Shown one piece after another: positions 45,853 to 56,287 of a DNA stretch of 64,000 nt; positions within the stretch are counted from its first letter, which is position 1, and every line of letters starts with the position of its first letter. Under the pieces are notes generated by a model, which made no database searches, had not been told where the DNA came from, and saw nothing but the letters and a program-made list of their open reading frames with translations. The DNA is from Orientallactaga sibirica (Eukaryota > Chordata > Mammalia > Rodentia > Dipodidae). The stretch is taken from assembly GCA_036365145.1 (NCBI GenBank), contig JAEOAD010002183.1, forward strand, positions 3,745,501 through 3,809,500. Reading direction: 5' to 3'. The position numbers and the translations under genes were made by a program.

Positions 45853-45992
45853 TATCACCTTTAATCTGGCACTTAGGAGGCACAGGTAGGAGGATCATCC
45901 TGAGTTTGAGGCCAGCCTGATACTACAGAATGAATTCCAGATTAGCTAAAGTGAAACCCTACCTCAAAAAAAAAAAAAAAAAAAAAAAAAAA
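45853..45992 (+). mobile_element. B1 SINE, sense, poly(A) tail
   Basis: CACCTTTAATCTGGCACTTAGG, GAGTTTGAGGCCAGCCTGAT, CCTACCTCAAAA and A-run to 45992. Flanked by AAAGAAAC-type repeats. Confidence 0.9.
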
Positions 45993-46391
45993 GGAAAGAA
46001 AGAAACCCTCTATATGGACAGGTTGAGCATCTAAACAGCCTCAGGTGGGAGAAAATGAGAGGTCTGACACACAAGCTCAGGGAGTCTTCTGTCCTGACCC
46101 CATCTCCTGTGCTCAGAATCAACAGTCTGCTCTGAAGTGGAGAGAATTTAGAGCCCTACTTGTGTTCAGATGAGACCAAATAGTTTTTAAATGCCAAAGC
46201 ACTGTGACAACAAGGCTAGATGATAGGAGTCAGGTGATCTGAAGTCAGGCTTGCTGCCCCAGGCTCTTATTCAACTAGCACTTTGGATGCCAGAGCGGGG
46301 AGGCCAGCCTCTGTCCTCATCTCACTGTTGTCTAACAGGGGCCCTGAGGCCAGCCCTATGTTGGGGTATAGGTCTAGCAAAGCACTTGGAA
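45993..46391. other. Unique sequence, nothing recognised
   Basis: No gene or repeat signal. It ends in the left copy of the next LTR's target duplication. Confidence 0.4.
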
Positions 46392-47312
46392 TGTTGGGCA
46401 TTGCTAAACATGGGCTGGGACTATGAGGAAGCTGGCCTGGGCTGTTGGACATGGCCGGGGACCTTAGGCTGTGGGGTTGCAACTGGCCTTGTCTTCCGGA
46501 ACCCAGTCTGGCGACAGAGCAGGCCCTCCCTTCTCTCAAGGTTGTAGTGTGCCCCATCTTTGCCCAGAGTGGGCAGAACTGGCAGGCCCTCCCTCTTTAT
46601 CCCCAAAGCACCTGACCATTCCATATTCATTTACCCCCTTCCCCTTATGACCTTGTGGCCAGCTGCCCAAGAGACACTTACATGGTAGTAAACAGTCTCC
46701 CTGCAGCTGTAGCCATCCAACATGTGGCTGAAGTCATGTAGTTTTTCCTGCCACTTCTGTTATCTCCCTTGCAGCTTCTCCTTTGCAACCTCTGCCTTCC
46801 AACACCAGCCAATTAGATAGCAACCCATAAACCTATGTATCCAATCACCTTATAGTCTGTATGTGCCTTCTCAACCTTTCTCAAGCGTTTATAAACCCAC
46901 CTTTTTAAAAATTTTATTTATATTTTTGGAGAGAGACATAGAGAGGACAGAGAGGGAGAAGGAGACAGATAGAGAATGGGCGCACCAGTAGTCTCTCAGC
47001 TGCTGTGAACAAAATCCAGATGTGTGTGCCCCCTTGTGGGCAAGTGCGACATTGTGCTCTTGCGTCACTCTGCATCTGGCTCAATGTGGGACCTGGAGAT
47101 TGGAACCGGGTTCTTAGGCTTAGCAGGCAGGCGCCTTAACCACTAAGCCATCTCTCCAGCCCAACCCACCCTCTTTTGAATAAACAAGAGCATGCTATCC
47201 ATCAGACCGTCTCCCAGGTGGTTCATTGCCTGTCACACTCACCCACTCCCCTCAGCTCCTCCTGAACCCGGGACATCGGTGGCCAACGACCCCAGGACAG
47301 TGAGGACCCACG
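46392..47312 (+). mobile_element. Solo LTR, family X copy 3, split by a SINE
   Basis: TGTTGGGCATTGCTAAACATG to GAGGACCCACG (terminal CA has become CG). Flanking CTTGGAA at 46385-46391 and 47313-47319 (6-7 bases). AATAAA is preserved (TTTTGAATAAACAAG just after the SINE). Confidence 0.88.
46902..47162 (-). mobile_element. Dipodid SINE, long form, antisense, inside LTR
   Basis: Duplication AACCCACC at 46894-46901 and 47163-47170. GCCCCCTTGTGGGCAAGTGC long-form block; single GATTGGAACCGGG B-box region. Confidence 0.95.
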
Positions 47313-48144
47313 CTTGGAACATTACTATTTTTCTTGTTCTCATTTCAGCATGTTTGAACCTGGGAAGGAAGGGAGTTCACCTGTGTTTGCTGCTTGAGTT
47401 GAAGAGTAAAGTAGTAAGAAGGAACGCTGCCCAGAAAGCTCTGTTCAGATTGCTAATGTTTAGGTCGCTGTGTGTGTTTAGAAGAGAGCGGGGGGAGGGG
47501 GGGCGGTGAGGAAGAGAGAGAGATGGTTTTGGAGGCTGTCAATCTACACCTAGGAAATGGTCAATGCTGGAGTTCAAGTTCAAAGGTCCTCTACAGCCAG
47601 GATTTCCTCTTCTTTGTGAAGGTTTCTCTTTTTCTCTTAGGGTTTTCAACTGGTTAGGTGAGGCCTGCCCACATTATAGAAGGCAATTGACTTTTACATG
47701 TTCATCTTTGCAAGAAATCTTTTCACAGAAACAGCCATACTGTGTTTGACCCAATATTCAGGTACTATGAATTACCCAGTTATTCTAATGCTGTGAACCT
47801 TCTGACAAACCACTGGTCATGACTCTAAAGAGTCAGTCACTCAATAAATGGAGTTCTCCTAACACAGATAGTGGCATGGCTTCTGTCCCGCAGCTGGACC
47901 AGATCTCAGTTTCTCTTTATTTGTGCTTTTGAAGGAGGGTGATAGATTGAATGTGAATATTTTTGAACACATTACATATTCTCCTCCTCCATCCTCTTTC
48001 TGTACAAATGAAAAGATTTGGAGGTGGGCATCAGGAAGAGGACAGGGAGGAAGAAGAGGAGAGGAAGAAAAGAGGCCAAGCTACTCCTTCCTTTCTTTTC
48101 TTTCATGTCCAGACATAGTAAAAACAGCTGGCAGCACTATTTTG
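47313..48144. other. Unique sequence, nothing recognised
   Basis: G-rich/purine stretch around 47485-47525 and 48015-48080. Open frames at 47.2-47.7 and 47.9-48.3 kb have no domain. Confidence 0.4.
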
Positions 48145-48420
48145 GGAGGCTGTGGAACCACTGGGAAAAAGGGTCTAGTTGGCAGGCACAGGTCACTAGG
48201 GGCAGGCCTTGAGAGTTACAGCCCACTTCAGCTTTTGGTCTTCCCTCTGCCTCCTGGTCCACTAAGATGTGAAGAGCCTTCATTATTTGCTCCCACTACC
48301 ATGAACTCCATCATTCCTGCCCTGCTGTGACGGAAGGAAAACACCAGCAGAAGAAGCCTTTCTTTCCTTGAGTTGTCACAGGTATTCTAGAACAGCACTG
48401 AGAAAAGTACTGCAAGGATA
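48145..48420 (+). mobile_element. MaLR-like LTR fragment
   Basis: AGGCTGTGGAACCACTGGG, GGCAGGCCTTGAGAGTTACAG, CACTACCATGAACTCCATC and TTTCTTTCCTTGAGTTGTC parallel the window's other MaLR-type LTRs. Ends unclear. Confidence 0.45.
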
Positions 48421-48959
48421 AAATGAAGAAAAAGAAAATAGAAATCAACAGCAAGTATTATTATAAAAAGGCAATCTGTACCACAGACCCTTTGGTTAAT
48501 ACTTATCTATTCCTATCTCGGACATATCATCTAAAGGGGCCTAGACTTGGGCCAGAAGTCCCACACTCTGCCATTGAAAATCCATGAAGCAGGTCATCGT
48601 CCTGACAGCCCATCTTAGTCATGATTGCAGTTCATGGCTGCCTGCCCATCTTCCTTTGTGTGTGTGGAACTCCTTCTGTATTGTGCTATCAGAAGAGGTG
48701 TGGGCCCTGGCTTGGAAGCCAAGGACTAGGGTAGGATTTTGGGAGGTGCCTCTTGAGGGTCTAGGCAATGAGGTGCTGCTCTGAGACTGCTGCTTAATGG
48801 ATTTCCAGAGTACTGGAAATGGATAGCAAAGGCTGCCAGGACGTGCATACCTCTAAGGAACATCTCTAAGAAAACCATAGACAAGTGTACAAACTGAATC
48901 ACAGTCACCTTTAGAATAGAATATTAAACCAGCAAAAATAAGATGAAGTCAGATACGGC
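48421..48959. other. Unique sequence, nothing recognised
   Basis: No gene or repeat signal seen. Confidence 0.4.
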
Positions 48960-49016
48960 GGCTCTGTTATCATCTTGTTGTTGCCAGGACAAAATGCCTA
49001 ACAAAAATCAATTTAG

Positions 49017-49221
49017 GGGGCTGGGGCATTTGCCTGCGAAGCCTAAGGACCCAGGTTCTATTTCCTAGGACTCACGTAAGCCACATGCACAACTGGGTGT
49101 TTGTGTCTGGAGTTTGTTTGCAGTGGCTGGAGGCCCTGGCATGCCCATTTGCTCTTTCTCTCTGCCTCTTCCTCTCTCTCTGTCTCAAATAAATAAATAA
49201 AACATCTTTAAAAATATTTTA
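49017..49221 (+). mobile_element. Dipodid SINE 1 of a three-SINE train
   Basis: GGGGCTGGGGCATTTGCCTG: the A-box part is deleted (head joins straight to GCATTTGCC). Flanks AAAAATCAATTTAG at 49003-49016 and 49222-49235. Confidence 0.92.
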
Positions 49222-49235
49222 AAAAATCAATTTAG

Positions 49236-49450
49236 GGCTGGAGAGATGGCTTAGCAGTTGAGGCATTTGCCTGCAAAGCTAAGGGACCCAGGTTCAATTC
49301 CCCCATACCCATGTAAAGCCAAATGCACAAGGTGGCATATGCGTCTGGAGTTTGTTTCCAGTGGTTGGAGGCACTGACATGCTCATTTTCTCTGTCTATA
49401 TATCTGCCTCTTTGTCTGTCTCTTTCAAATATATAAATAAAATATCTTTT
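49236..49450 (+). mobile_element. Dipodid SINE 2 of a three-SINE train
   Basis: Complete head GGCTGGAGAGATGGCTTAGC and B box GGTTCAATTCCCC. Flanks AAAAATCAATTTAG (49222-49235) and AAAATCAGTTTAG (49451-49463). Confidence 0.92.
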
Positions 49451-49463
49451 AAAATCAGTTTAG

Positions 49464-49557
49464 CTGAGGAGATGGCTCAGTGGTTAATAGTACTTGCTTG
49501 CAAAGCCTGATGGTTGGCGTTAGATTCTGCAGTACCCATGTAAAGTCAAACTCACAA
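49464..49557 (+). mobile_element. Dipodid SINE 3 of a three-SINE train, 3'-truncated
   Basis: Only the tRNA-like part: GCTGAGGAGATGGCTCAGTG to CATGTAAAGTCAAACTCAC, then AAAATCAGTTTA (49558-49569). It carries no CT tract or AATAAA tail. Confidence 0.85.
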
Positions 49558-49887
49558 AAAATCAGTTTAAGGCAAAGGGTTTATTTCATCTTACAGTTCC
49601 AGGTTAGTGTCCATCATGGCAGTGAAGGCATGGTGGCAGGAGCCTGAGGCAGGTGGTCCCAGTCCACAGTGAGGAAGCAGGGAGTGATGAGCACGTATGT
49701 TCTATGGTCTCCTTTTTTCTATTTCCAGAACTCTGGCCCATGGAATGGTATCGCCCACAATAAAGGTGTGCCTTCCTTCCTGCCTCAGCCTCATCAAGAC
49801 AACCCCTCACAGGCACACAGAGGCTCACCTAATCTAGTCTTTCACAGGTGATTCAAGATCCTGTCAACTTGACAATCAATATGAATT

Positions 49888-50010
49888 GTCACAGTGGCAT
49901 ATCTGTAAGTCCTAGCTGGCACTTGGGAATCTAAGGCAGGAAGCTTATGTGTTCTAGGCCAGCCTGGGCCACATAGCATGACTCTATAGCAAACAAGCAA
50001 ACAAACAAAG
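49888..50010 (+). mobile_element. B1 SINE, sense, old
   Basis: ACAGTGGCATATCTGTAAG, CTAGCTGGCACTTGGGAATC, AGGCCAGCCTGGGCCACATAG and an AAACAAGCAAACAAAC tail. Confidence 0.8.
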
Positions 50011-50219
50011 TGTGCTTGTGTGTTTGTAATGGATATGTGTAAATGAGATGACCTCATGTATGTTTCATGTATGTGTGTGCTTTCTTGGACGGTAGTACTG
50101 GATACCCTCTAATCTTCCCATGTCTGATTCCCATGGGAGGGCTCTGCTGCGTGTACGTGGGGCCCATGAGCGTGTCTGGGGAGGACACCGCTCTCTGCAC
50201 CGTCTGTGCTTCTTCACCC
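50011..50219. other. Unique sequence, nothing recognised
   Basis: No gene or repeat signal seen. Confidence 0.4.
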
Positions 50220-50460
50220 TCACTGGCACTTTAATATCAACATTATGATAACCTCTCAGATGGATTGCTTAGAACAAAGAATATCTTTGCAGACACCCAC
50301 ACAGCACATAACTCTTTGTAAAGAATCTGGATCATGTACTACAGTGAAATAAAGACACCAGGTAATTCCATCCGAGGCTCAGGCACCCTAATTGTCATAA
50401 AGACAGCATTTCTTTGAGATTTGTTAATCTGATTTCATCAAGAAAATTCTAAGGACAGTG
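50220..50460. promoter_or_regulatory. Weak candidate conserved non-coding block
   Basis: Repeat-free, AT-balanced stretch with CCTCAGATGGATTGCTTAG, TAATTGTCATAAAGAC and TTGTTAATCTGATTTCATC. Its texture resembles conserved non-coding DNA, but there is no decisive motif. Confidence 0.2.
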
Positions 50461-51565
50461 GGGGGGGGAAAAAAACCTCAAAAATGACCCTGAGAAACAT
50501 TGAGGGTGCATTTATCTGTTCATACTTGCATGGGTGCCTGTGTGTTTGGGTGAGAAGGACTAGCTTTTTTTCTTCCCCATTGAAACCTAAAAATCTGATA
50601 TTGTCAGTGTACATGTGGCAGGGCTTGAGATGGTGCTATTTCTTGATAACACTGGCACAGTTCACCCTGCGTGCTCACGGTACAGATAACCCAGAACACA
50701 GCCAGCACTTTCCAGACTGGATGCTGCAGAAATGTTAGCATCTAATGGTGTCTCCCTGTTTTCTTAGACTGCCGGCTCCTCCTCATCTTTACTGCACAAA
50801 TGCTAAGAGCCCTCAAAATGGCCTCAGATTGTTAGATTCTGGAACACAAAGCAGAAGGTCAAAACTCACCCTGTTTCTTAAAAGAAGAAGACATTTAGTC
50901 CACAAAATGGTGGAGGGGCTTGAGGCAGGAAGGCCAACAAACTGCACACACTTCCAGGGCCAGATGGCTTCTGGGTCTCATGCAGCAATTGAAAGATAAG
51001 GGTAGGGACTAGGTTAGCCATCTGGGACTCCACTTGGCTTGGACTACACAAACATCCCTCTCATAACAATGCACCTAGAAGCCTAGGACCCTCACTTGCA
51101 TGGAGTTGTGTGTACACCCCACCTCAAACAATAGACTGCATCTCTTGTCCCTTAAGCATTATCATTAGTTTTTATCCAAACATGTTTTGGGAGAACACGG
51201 CAGAAGGCTAATAGAGCCTGGGCCAGTTTTGGGTACATGTGCAGTAAGAAAAACGGTATACTCTGAGTGAACTTTTAGGGAAGATCCCCTATTTACCGTC
51301 GTATGCCTATGCATGATTGGGTTTATATATGACTAAAATCAGATTGCCACAGGGAAGGACTTGTGCAGTAGAGAAAAGCCTACATAACTGAGCCTGTCAG
51401 AGGAGAAAGACCACCCTACACCACTTGTAGCAGCCAGGTCCTCCTCCTGGCCCCCGTGAAAGTAACCCACTGTTCATACATACTCTCTCAAGCAGCGCGC
51501 TGCTCTCTCTGGCAGCGTACAGGACTTGTATATTCTCTTTGCACTCTGATTTTCTTGTTTTGAGC
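50461..51565. other. Unique sequence; G-run at 50461-50468
   Basis: The frames at 50484-50999 have no known domain. Nothing else recognised. Confidence 0.45.
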
Positions 51566-52060
51566 TTAGGGCTCATGCCTATAATCCCAGCCATTGGAAG
51601 GCTGAGGTGGGAGAGTGTGGTGGTTTGATTCTGGTGTCCCCCATAAACTTAGGTGTTCTGAATGCTAGGTTCCCAGCTGATGGAGATTTGGGAATTAATG
51701 CCTCCTGGAGGCAGTGTATTGTTGGGGGCAGGCTTATTGGTATTATAGCCCTTTTCCCCTTGCCAGTGTTTGGCACATTCTCCTGTTGCTATTTCCCACC
51801 TGATGTTGACCAGGAGGTGATGTCCACCCTCTGTCCATGCCATTGTTTTCCCCTGCAATCATGGAGCTTCTCCTCGAGTCTATAAGCCAAATTAACCTCT
51901 TTTCCCGCAAGCTGCTCTTGGTTGAGTGATTTCTGCCAGCATTGAGAACCTGACTGCAACAGAAAGTCACCTTGAGTTTGAGGTCACCCTGGGCTACAGA
52001 GTGTCTTCCAGTTTAGTCTGGGCTAGAATGAGGCTCTAACTCAAAAAAAAAAAAAAAAAA
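51566..52060 (+). mobile_element. B1 SINE, sense, split by a MaLR LTR
   Basis: Left part: GCTTAGGGCTCATGCCTATA and ATCCCAGCCATTGGAAGG. Right part (from 51967): TCACCTTGAGTTTGAGG, CAGTTTAGTCTGGGCTAG and poly(A) to 52060. The parts join in the correct B1 order once 51616-51961 is removed. Confidence 0.88.
51616..51961 (+). mobile_element. ERVL-MaLR solo LTR inside B1
   Basis: TGTGGTGGTTTGATTCTGG to CCTGACTGCAACA (TG...CA), 346 bases. Flanks GAGAG (51611-51615) and GAAAG (51962-51966) form a 5-base duplication with one mismatch. Confidence 0.85.
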
Positions 52061-52100
52061 ACACCTTGTTCCTTCTGTATTATTTGTATTTCAATTCTTT

Positions 52101-52269
52101 TGTTTTGTTTTGTTTTGTTTTGTTTTGTTTTGAGGTAGGGTCTCACTCTGGTCCAGGCTGACCTGGAATTAATTATGTAGTCTCAGGGTGGCCTCGAACT
52201 CAGCAATCCTCCTACCTCTGCCTCCCACATGCTGGGATTAAAGGCATGTGCCACCACGCCCGGCGCTTC
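52101..52269 (-). mobile_element. B1 SINE, antisense, with (TTTTG)n
   Basis: Duplication TTCAATTCTTT at 52090-52100 and 52270-52280. The tail has become (TTTTG)n to 52132. Young subfamily (GAGGTAGGGTCTCACTCTGG, AAAGGCATGTGCCACCACGCC). Confidence 0.95.
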
Positions 52270-52280
52270 TTCAATTCTTT

Positions 52281-52975
52281 GAACATGGTGCCAAGCACAC
52301 AGAAGCACCCAGATAGAGAGAGACCTCCTAGTAACAGGTACACCTGTTTGTCACATCTGGACTTCTACTAGAAACTGTTCTCTTCTATATGCAAATCCCT
52401 TGGGGCACTTGTCTCATTGTGTGGTCATAATATATAAGTGGTTTTTAAGACTTAATTAGATTGGAAGCTCCCTGAGGGTGCTGAAGTTCTCTGTATTGGT
52501 TTGGAATTGACGTTGCCTGGTACCTAGCAGATGTCTAGTAGAAACAAGAAATCACTGATAGATGACTGAACAGTAGATTCAAAAGTTACTTCCACAGAGA
52601 GGGAGAGTAAGAAGTTAGAGCTCTTCAACAAAAACAAAAGCCAATTTTTCAATCTCCTAGTGCCTCAATAATTGTGTATGCCTCTTCAGACAGTGCTGGC
52701 ATTAAGCCCACAGCTTTAGTGCTTTCTTGGTCTACCACTTCAAGCAGAAAAGGTGCACTGAGCACTGTCAGCCAAAAGGCTCATTATTGAAGGACCTGAG
52801 GGATTCAGCCCAGTCACATTGTTTTTGTTCTCCACAGCCAACAAGCTGAAAATGGAGCAACCTTAGACTTTCCACTTGCAGTCTGTTAAATGGGTTCATA
52901 AAATCAGTCAATAGGTATTTCTTAATCAACTGTTAGTTACCTAACATTAAAAGGGAACATATTCATATTTTTGAA
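52281..52975. other. Unique sequence, nothing recognised
   Basis: No gene or repeat signal seen. Confidence 0.45.
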
Positions 52976-53181
52976 AAATTTTTTTAGAATTTATTTATTT
53001 ATCAGAGAGAGACAGAGAGAGAGGGGAGAGAGAATGTGTTCACCAGGCCCTCTAGCCACTGCAAATGAACTCCAGACACATGCACCACCATGTGCATCTG
53101 GCTTATGTGGCTTCTGGGAGTCAAACTTAGGTTCTTAGGCTTTACAAGCTAATGCCCTGATTGCTAACCCATCTCTCCAGC
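52976..53181 (-). mobile_element. Dipodid SINE, antisense
   Basis: TTATTTATTTATCAGAGAGAG, GGCCCTCTAGCCACTGC, CACCACCATGTGCATCTGGC and TAACCCATCTCTCCAGC. Confidence 0.9.
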
Positions 53182-53814
53182 ACTTTTAAAAAAATATGGA
53201 ATTTTTTTAATTGAAGGAGAAAGGTGGGTTACAAGAAATCATATAGAATCATTTAATCTACACCTTCTGCAAAAAAAAAAAAAGAGAGAGATTACATCAA
53301 ACACTAAGATTCAGGATGTCACCACCACCTCCTTGACTTCTTTTACCTTTCCTCTCCTCTCTACCTCTTCCTTGTTTCCTCCTTCCACCTCCCTCCCCTT
53401 CTCTTCCCTTCCCTTTCTTCTCCTTCAGCCACAAACTTAACCAAAGGTGCTATGCCGAGAATGGTGACTGAGCACACAGTACCATTAGAGTGCTTGGTAT
53501 GTGGCCTCAGGAGTGTTTTACATTGTTAACTGAAGCAAACTTGGACTTCTATTTCCAAATGACACCCTAGCATCTATTGCTTCTTGGCCGGCCATACTGA
53601 TAGTATTTAATGAGATGCCAACTCCCCTTTCTCTCCTGGAGATAAAGCAAGCTGTGGGTGGTTCTAGTCATGGTGGGAGGCTCCCAGAATGGGCATGCTG
53701 CATCTCTTAGTGAAAACTCTCTTGAGTTCTCCCAAGAAGCTGTGTACTTCTCACGCCAACCATTCCTTCTCTACTTACCACTGCACATTGCTTCTTCTTT
53801 CTCAGTGAGGAGTC
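53182..53814. other. Unique sequence; pyrimidine-rich 53330-53430
   Basis: A pyrimidine-rich stretch of C and T on the plus strand (CCTTTCCTCTCCTCTCTACC). Nothing else recognised. Confidence 0.4.
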
Positions 53815-54262
53815 TGTAAGGTTTGGGAGTGACCAAGACCATGCAAACCACTTTGAGGCAAAGATGAAAGCTTTTATTCTGGAAAAGCACGAGTTGCCAG
53901 GGTGACTCACAAGAGAAGCCCAGCCAACTGGAGTTTTCAGGTAGTGGGCTTTATACGGTTTTTTTCAGTTGGGGGAAGGTGAGGAAGGAAAAAGAACTCC
54001 TTAGTTAAGTTGAATAGACAAGTTCCTTTAGGGAGATCATTAAAGTAACCATTTAAAATATCCAGGGTGTGACACCAGAATAGTGACCACGTAACTTACG
54101 AAACAAAGGGTCAGGAAACCATGACCTGGGGCATTGTTAGGCAAGGAGATGATAAGAACTGGATGGTTTCTTGAGGAATGTGGATAATCCATTTTCCTAT
54201 GCCTCTGTCACCATTCTGCTGACCTTGGTGACTCCATCTTGGGAGACTGTCCCAACCTAACA
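53815..54262 (-). mobile_element. Probable solo ERV LTR, antisense
   Basis: On the minus strand it reads TGTTAGGTTGGGACAG ... GGTCACTCCCAAACCTTACA (TG...CA, about 448 bases). Minus-strand TATAAA at 53955-53950 and AATAAA at 53878-53873 are about 75 bases apart, in the right U3-R-U5 order. Flanks share only GTC, so the target duplication is not proven. Family not identified. Confidence 0.55.
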
Positions 54263-55119
54263 GTCTATCTCCCCTGCCTCCAGTTTGAAGGAGCCTCACA
54301 TATTGCCTGATCTTCAGCCAAACCTGCCAGGAAAACATCAAGAGGAAGAATACTTCAAGGGGTGGGTTATATATGGCAATGAATTCATACACTTGACTCA
54401 GTTCCTCATTCTTCCCATTATGTTAATTCTTCCAATTCAATAACCTAATTCCCTTCCCCATTCCACACACATTTTTCTTTCTCCTGGTGAAGGAGCTGAA
54501 GTCAGAAACCATGCAATTTTCTGATGGTCTAAGTACTCCAGGAAATTGGCCCACAGCTGCCTGTGGTTGTCCCAAGCACACACTAAAACAACCCCACGCC
54601 TTCAGCAGGCTCATTCAAGGCTATAAGGAGGCTGCTGGTGTGTGTGAGGTGAGAGTTGAGGATCTTCTTTGCATGTCGTTGCTTTGCCTGGACAAACGCT
54701 AAGGTCAGGAAATCTATGGAGGGTTATCCTAATATTTCTTCTTTGATTTGTCTCAACCTGTCTTTGCACTGCCCTGGGGAGGCGCTGCCCCAGCTTGTTG
54801 GTAACATTCTCACACATGTTGCTTGGACACAGTGCTTATTTTTTATTCAGTTGTTAAATTTATTGGATGTGTTCATGGCTTATTACCCTCTGTGTAAATT
54901 TATAAGCAAGACCAAAAATAGCCACGGCAGCTTAATTTTCATTTGTACAAAGAAGTGTACAAATACTGTGACATAATATCTCTGTTCCATAAAGCTTTAA
55001 TGATACACTTGTCTTCTCAAAACTTAATTTTCCTTTAAGAAGCCTTCTAAAATGCACACATAAGCCTTACCGAGCATAGCCCGAACCCAGCTAGAGAGAG
55101 GGGGGAGCAAAAACCCCTT
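54263..55119. other. Unique sequence, nothing recognised
   Basis: Around 54945-54962 a direct repeat TGTACAAA-GAAG-TGTACAAA occurs in AT-rich DNA. No gene recognised. Confidence 0.4.
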
Positions 55120-55441
55120 TGTGGTGCTTCGAATCAGATGTCTCCTATAACTCATGTGCTCTGAATGCTCGGTCCTCAGCAGATGGCAACTTGGGCGGTG
55201 GAGCTTTGCTGGAGGAGGTGTGTGAGCAGTGGATCTTGAGATTTATTAGCCCCTAGCTTGCCAGTGTTCATTTTCTTGCTGCTATCTTCTACCTGCTGTG
55301 GCAAGGAGGTGATGTTCAGCCTCTGCCCATGCCATGCTTTCCCCTACCATCATGAAGCGTCCCCTTGTGACTGTAAGCCAAAATAAATCCTTTCTTCCAC
55401 TCAGCTGCTTTTGCCCCAGCATAAAAATAGTAACTATAACA
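55120..55441 (+). mobile_element. ERVL-MaLR solo LTR, sense
   Basis: TGTGGTGCTTCGAATCAG to GTAACTATAACA with a perfect 5-base duplication CCCTT (55115-55119 and 55442-55446). AATAAA in CCAAAATAAATCC. Confidence 0.88.
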
Positions 55442-55452
55442 CCCTTGCAGAT

Positions 55453-55849
55453 TGTGGTAGTTTGAATATATGGCCCCCAATATATTCAATGTTTTATTAC
55501 TTTATAGTTTGCATCTGCAATCACCTTCCTAGAGGCAATGTCACTGGGGGCTGGTCTTAAGGTGTTAATGGTGGGTTTGAGATTCTATTGTAAAGATATG
55601 CAAAGTGTGCCTAGCGGGAGTTCCTGAAGTGTCTATGTGACTCTTTTGGCTGTAGTTTTGCTCAGTGTGCTATGTAGCTGGCGGCTTGGCTTTTTCTCTC
55701 TCTGCTTGGCCCTGTGAAGGCAGGCCACTTCTCCTGCCCTTATGGAACTTCCCCTGGATCTGTAAGCTTCAATAAATAATATCCCTTCCTCCATAACTGT
55801 GGCTGGTCTGAAAGTTCATCTCAGCGAACCTGAAGCTGTCTACTACACA
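55453..55849 (+). mobile_element. ERVL-MaLR-like LTR, sense
   Basis: TGTGGTAGTTTGAATATATGG to GTCTACTACACA. Flanks CAGAT and CAGTT (one or two bases decayed). AATAAATAATATCCC near 55775. Confidence 0.7.
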
Positions 55850-55999
55850 CAGTTACCTGGTTCCTTGGGTATGCCAACTTTTGTTGAACAGGGTCTCCTT
55901 TCCTTCTTGAAGTTGTTTTCTGTCCACAGCTGAGGGATAAATGTGGACAGAGATGCATACACACAATGTACAGCTGCAAGGCTACATTTTCTCCCTCAC

Positions 56000-56287
56000 T
56001 GTGGTAGTTTAAATGTATGTCCCTAAAAGACTCAGGTATTTTATTAAAGCTTGTAACTTGAATTTCAGCAAAGCAGTCTGAATTCTGCCTGGGTCCCTAC
56101 TGTTTATTGCTTTGGGTATGTGTTGGCTTGGGGTGATTTTTCTCTGCTTGGATTTGTGAAAGGGAGCCAGTCTCTTCCACCATTATGGAACTTACCCTGG
56201 ATCTGTAAGCCTGAAATAAATCCTGTTCTTCCCATATATTGAGTCTGTTTGGAAATTCATACTAGCAATGTGGAGCTGACTATAATT
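56000..56287 (+). mobile_element. ERVL-MaLR-like LTR, sense
   Basis: TGTGGTAGTTTAAATGTATG at the left; CTGAAATAAATCC near 56213 and AGCTGACTATAATT at the right. Flanks CTCAC and CCCAC. The end is decayed. Confidence 0.65.

Larger units (their letters stand above)
48960..49875 (-). mobile_element. Rodent LTR-type repeat, antisense, split by three SINEs
   Basis: CATCTTGTTGTTGCCAGGAC and AAAATGCCTAACAAAAATCA lie left of the SINEs. AAAGGGTTTATTTCATC, TCATGGCAGTGAAGGCATGG and AACCCCTCACAGGCACACAG lie to the right. Joined across the SINEs they match the order of MaLR/URR-type repeats elsewhere in the window. Confidence 0.6.

Noticed and set aside
34174..47312. Copies 1 and 3 of the LTR as the two ends of one provirus
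   Set aside because: Copy 3 has its own flanking duplication, the intervening 11.5 kb is L1, SINE and unique DNA, and no gag-pol or primer-binding site is present.
47923..48330. 135-codon plus-strand open frame
   Set aside because: Compositionally biased (Glu/Lys/Gly-rich); it overlaps a MaLR-like fragment and has no recognisable domain.
49003..49569. Regularly spaced repeats resembling a CRISPR array
   Set aside because: The repeats are target-site duplications between SINE copies in a mammalian genome.
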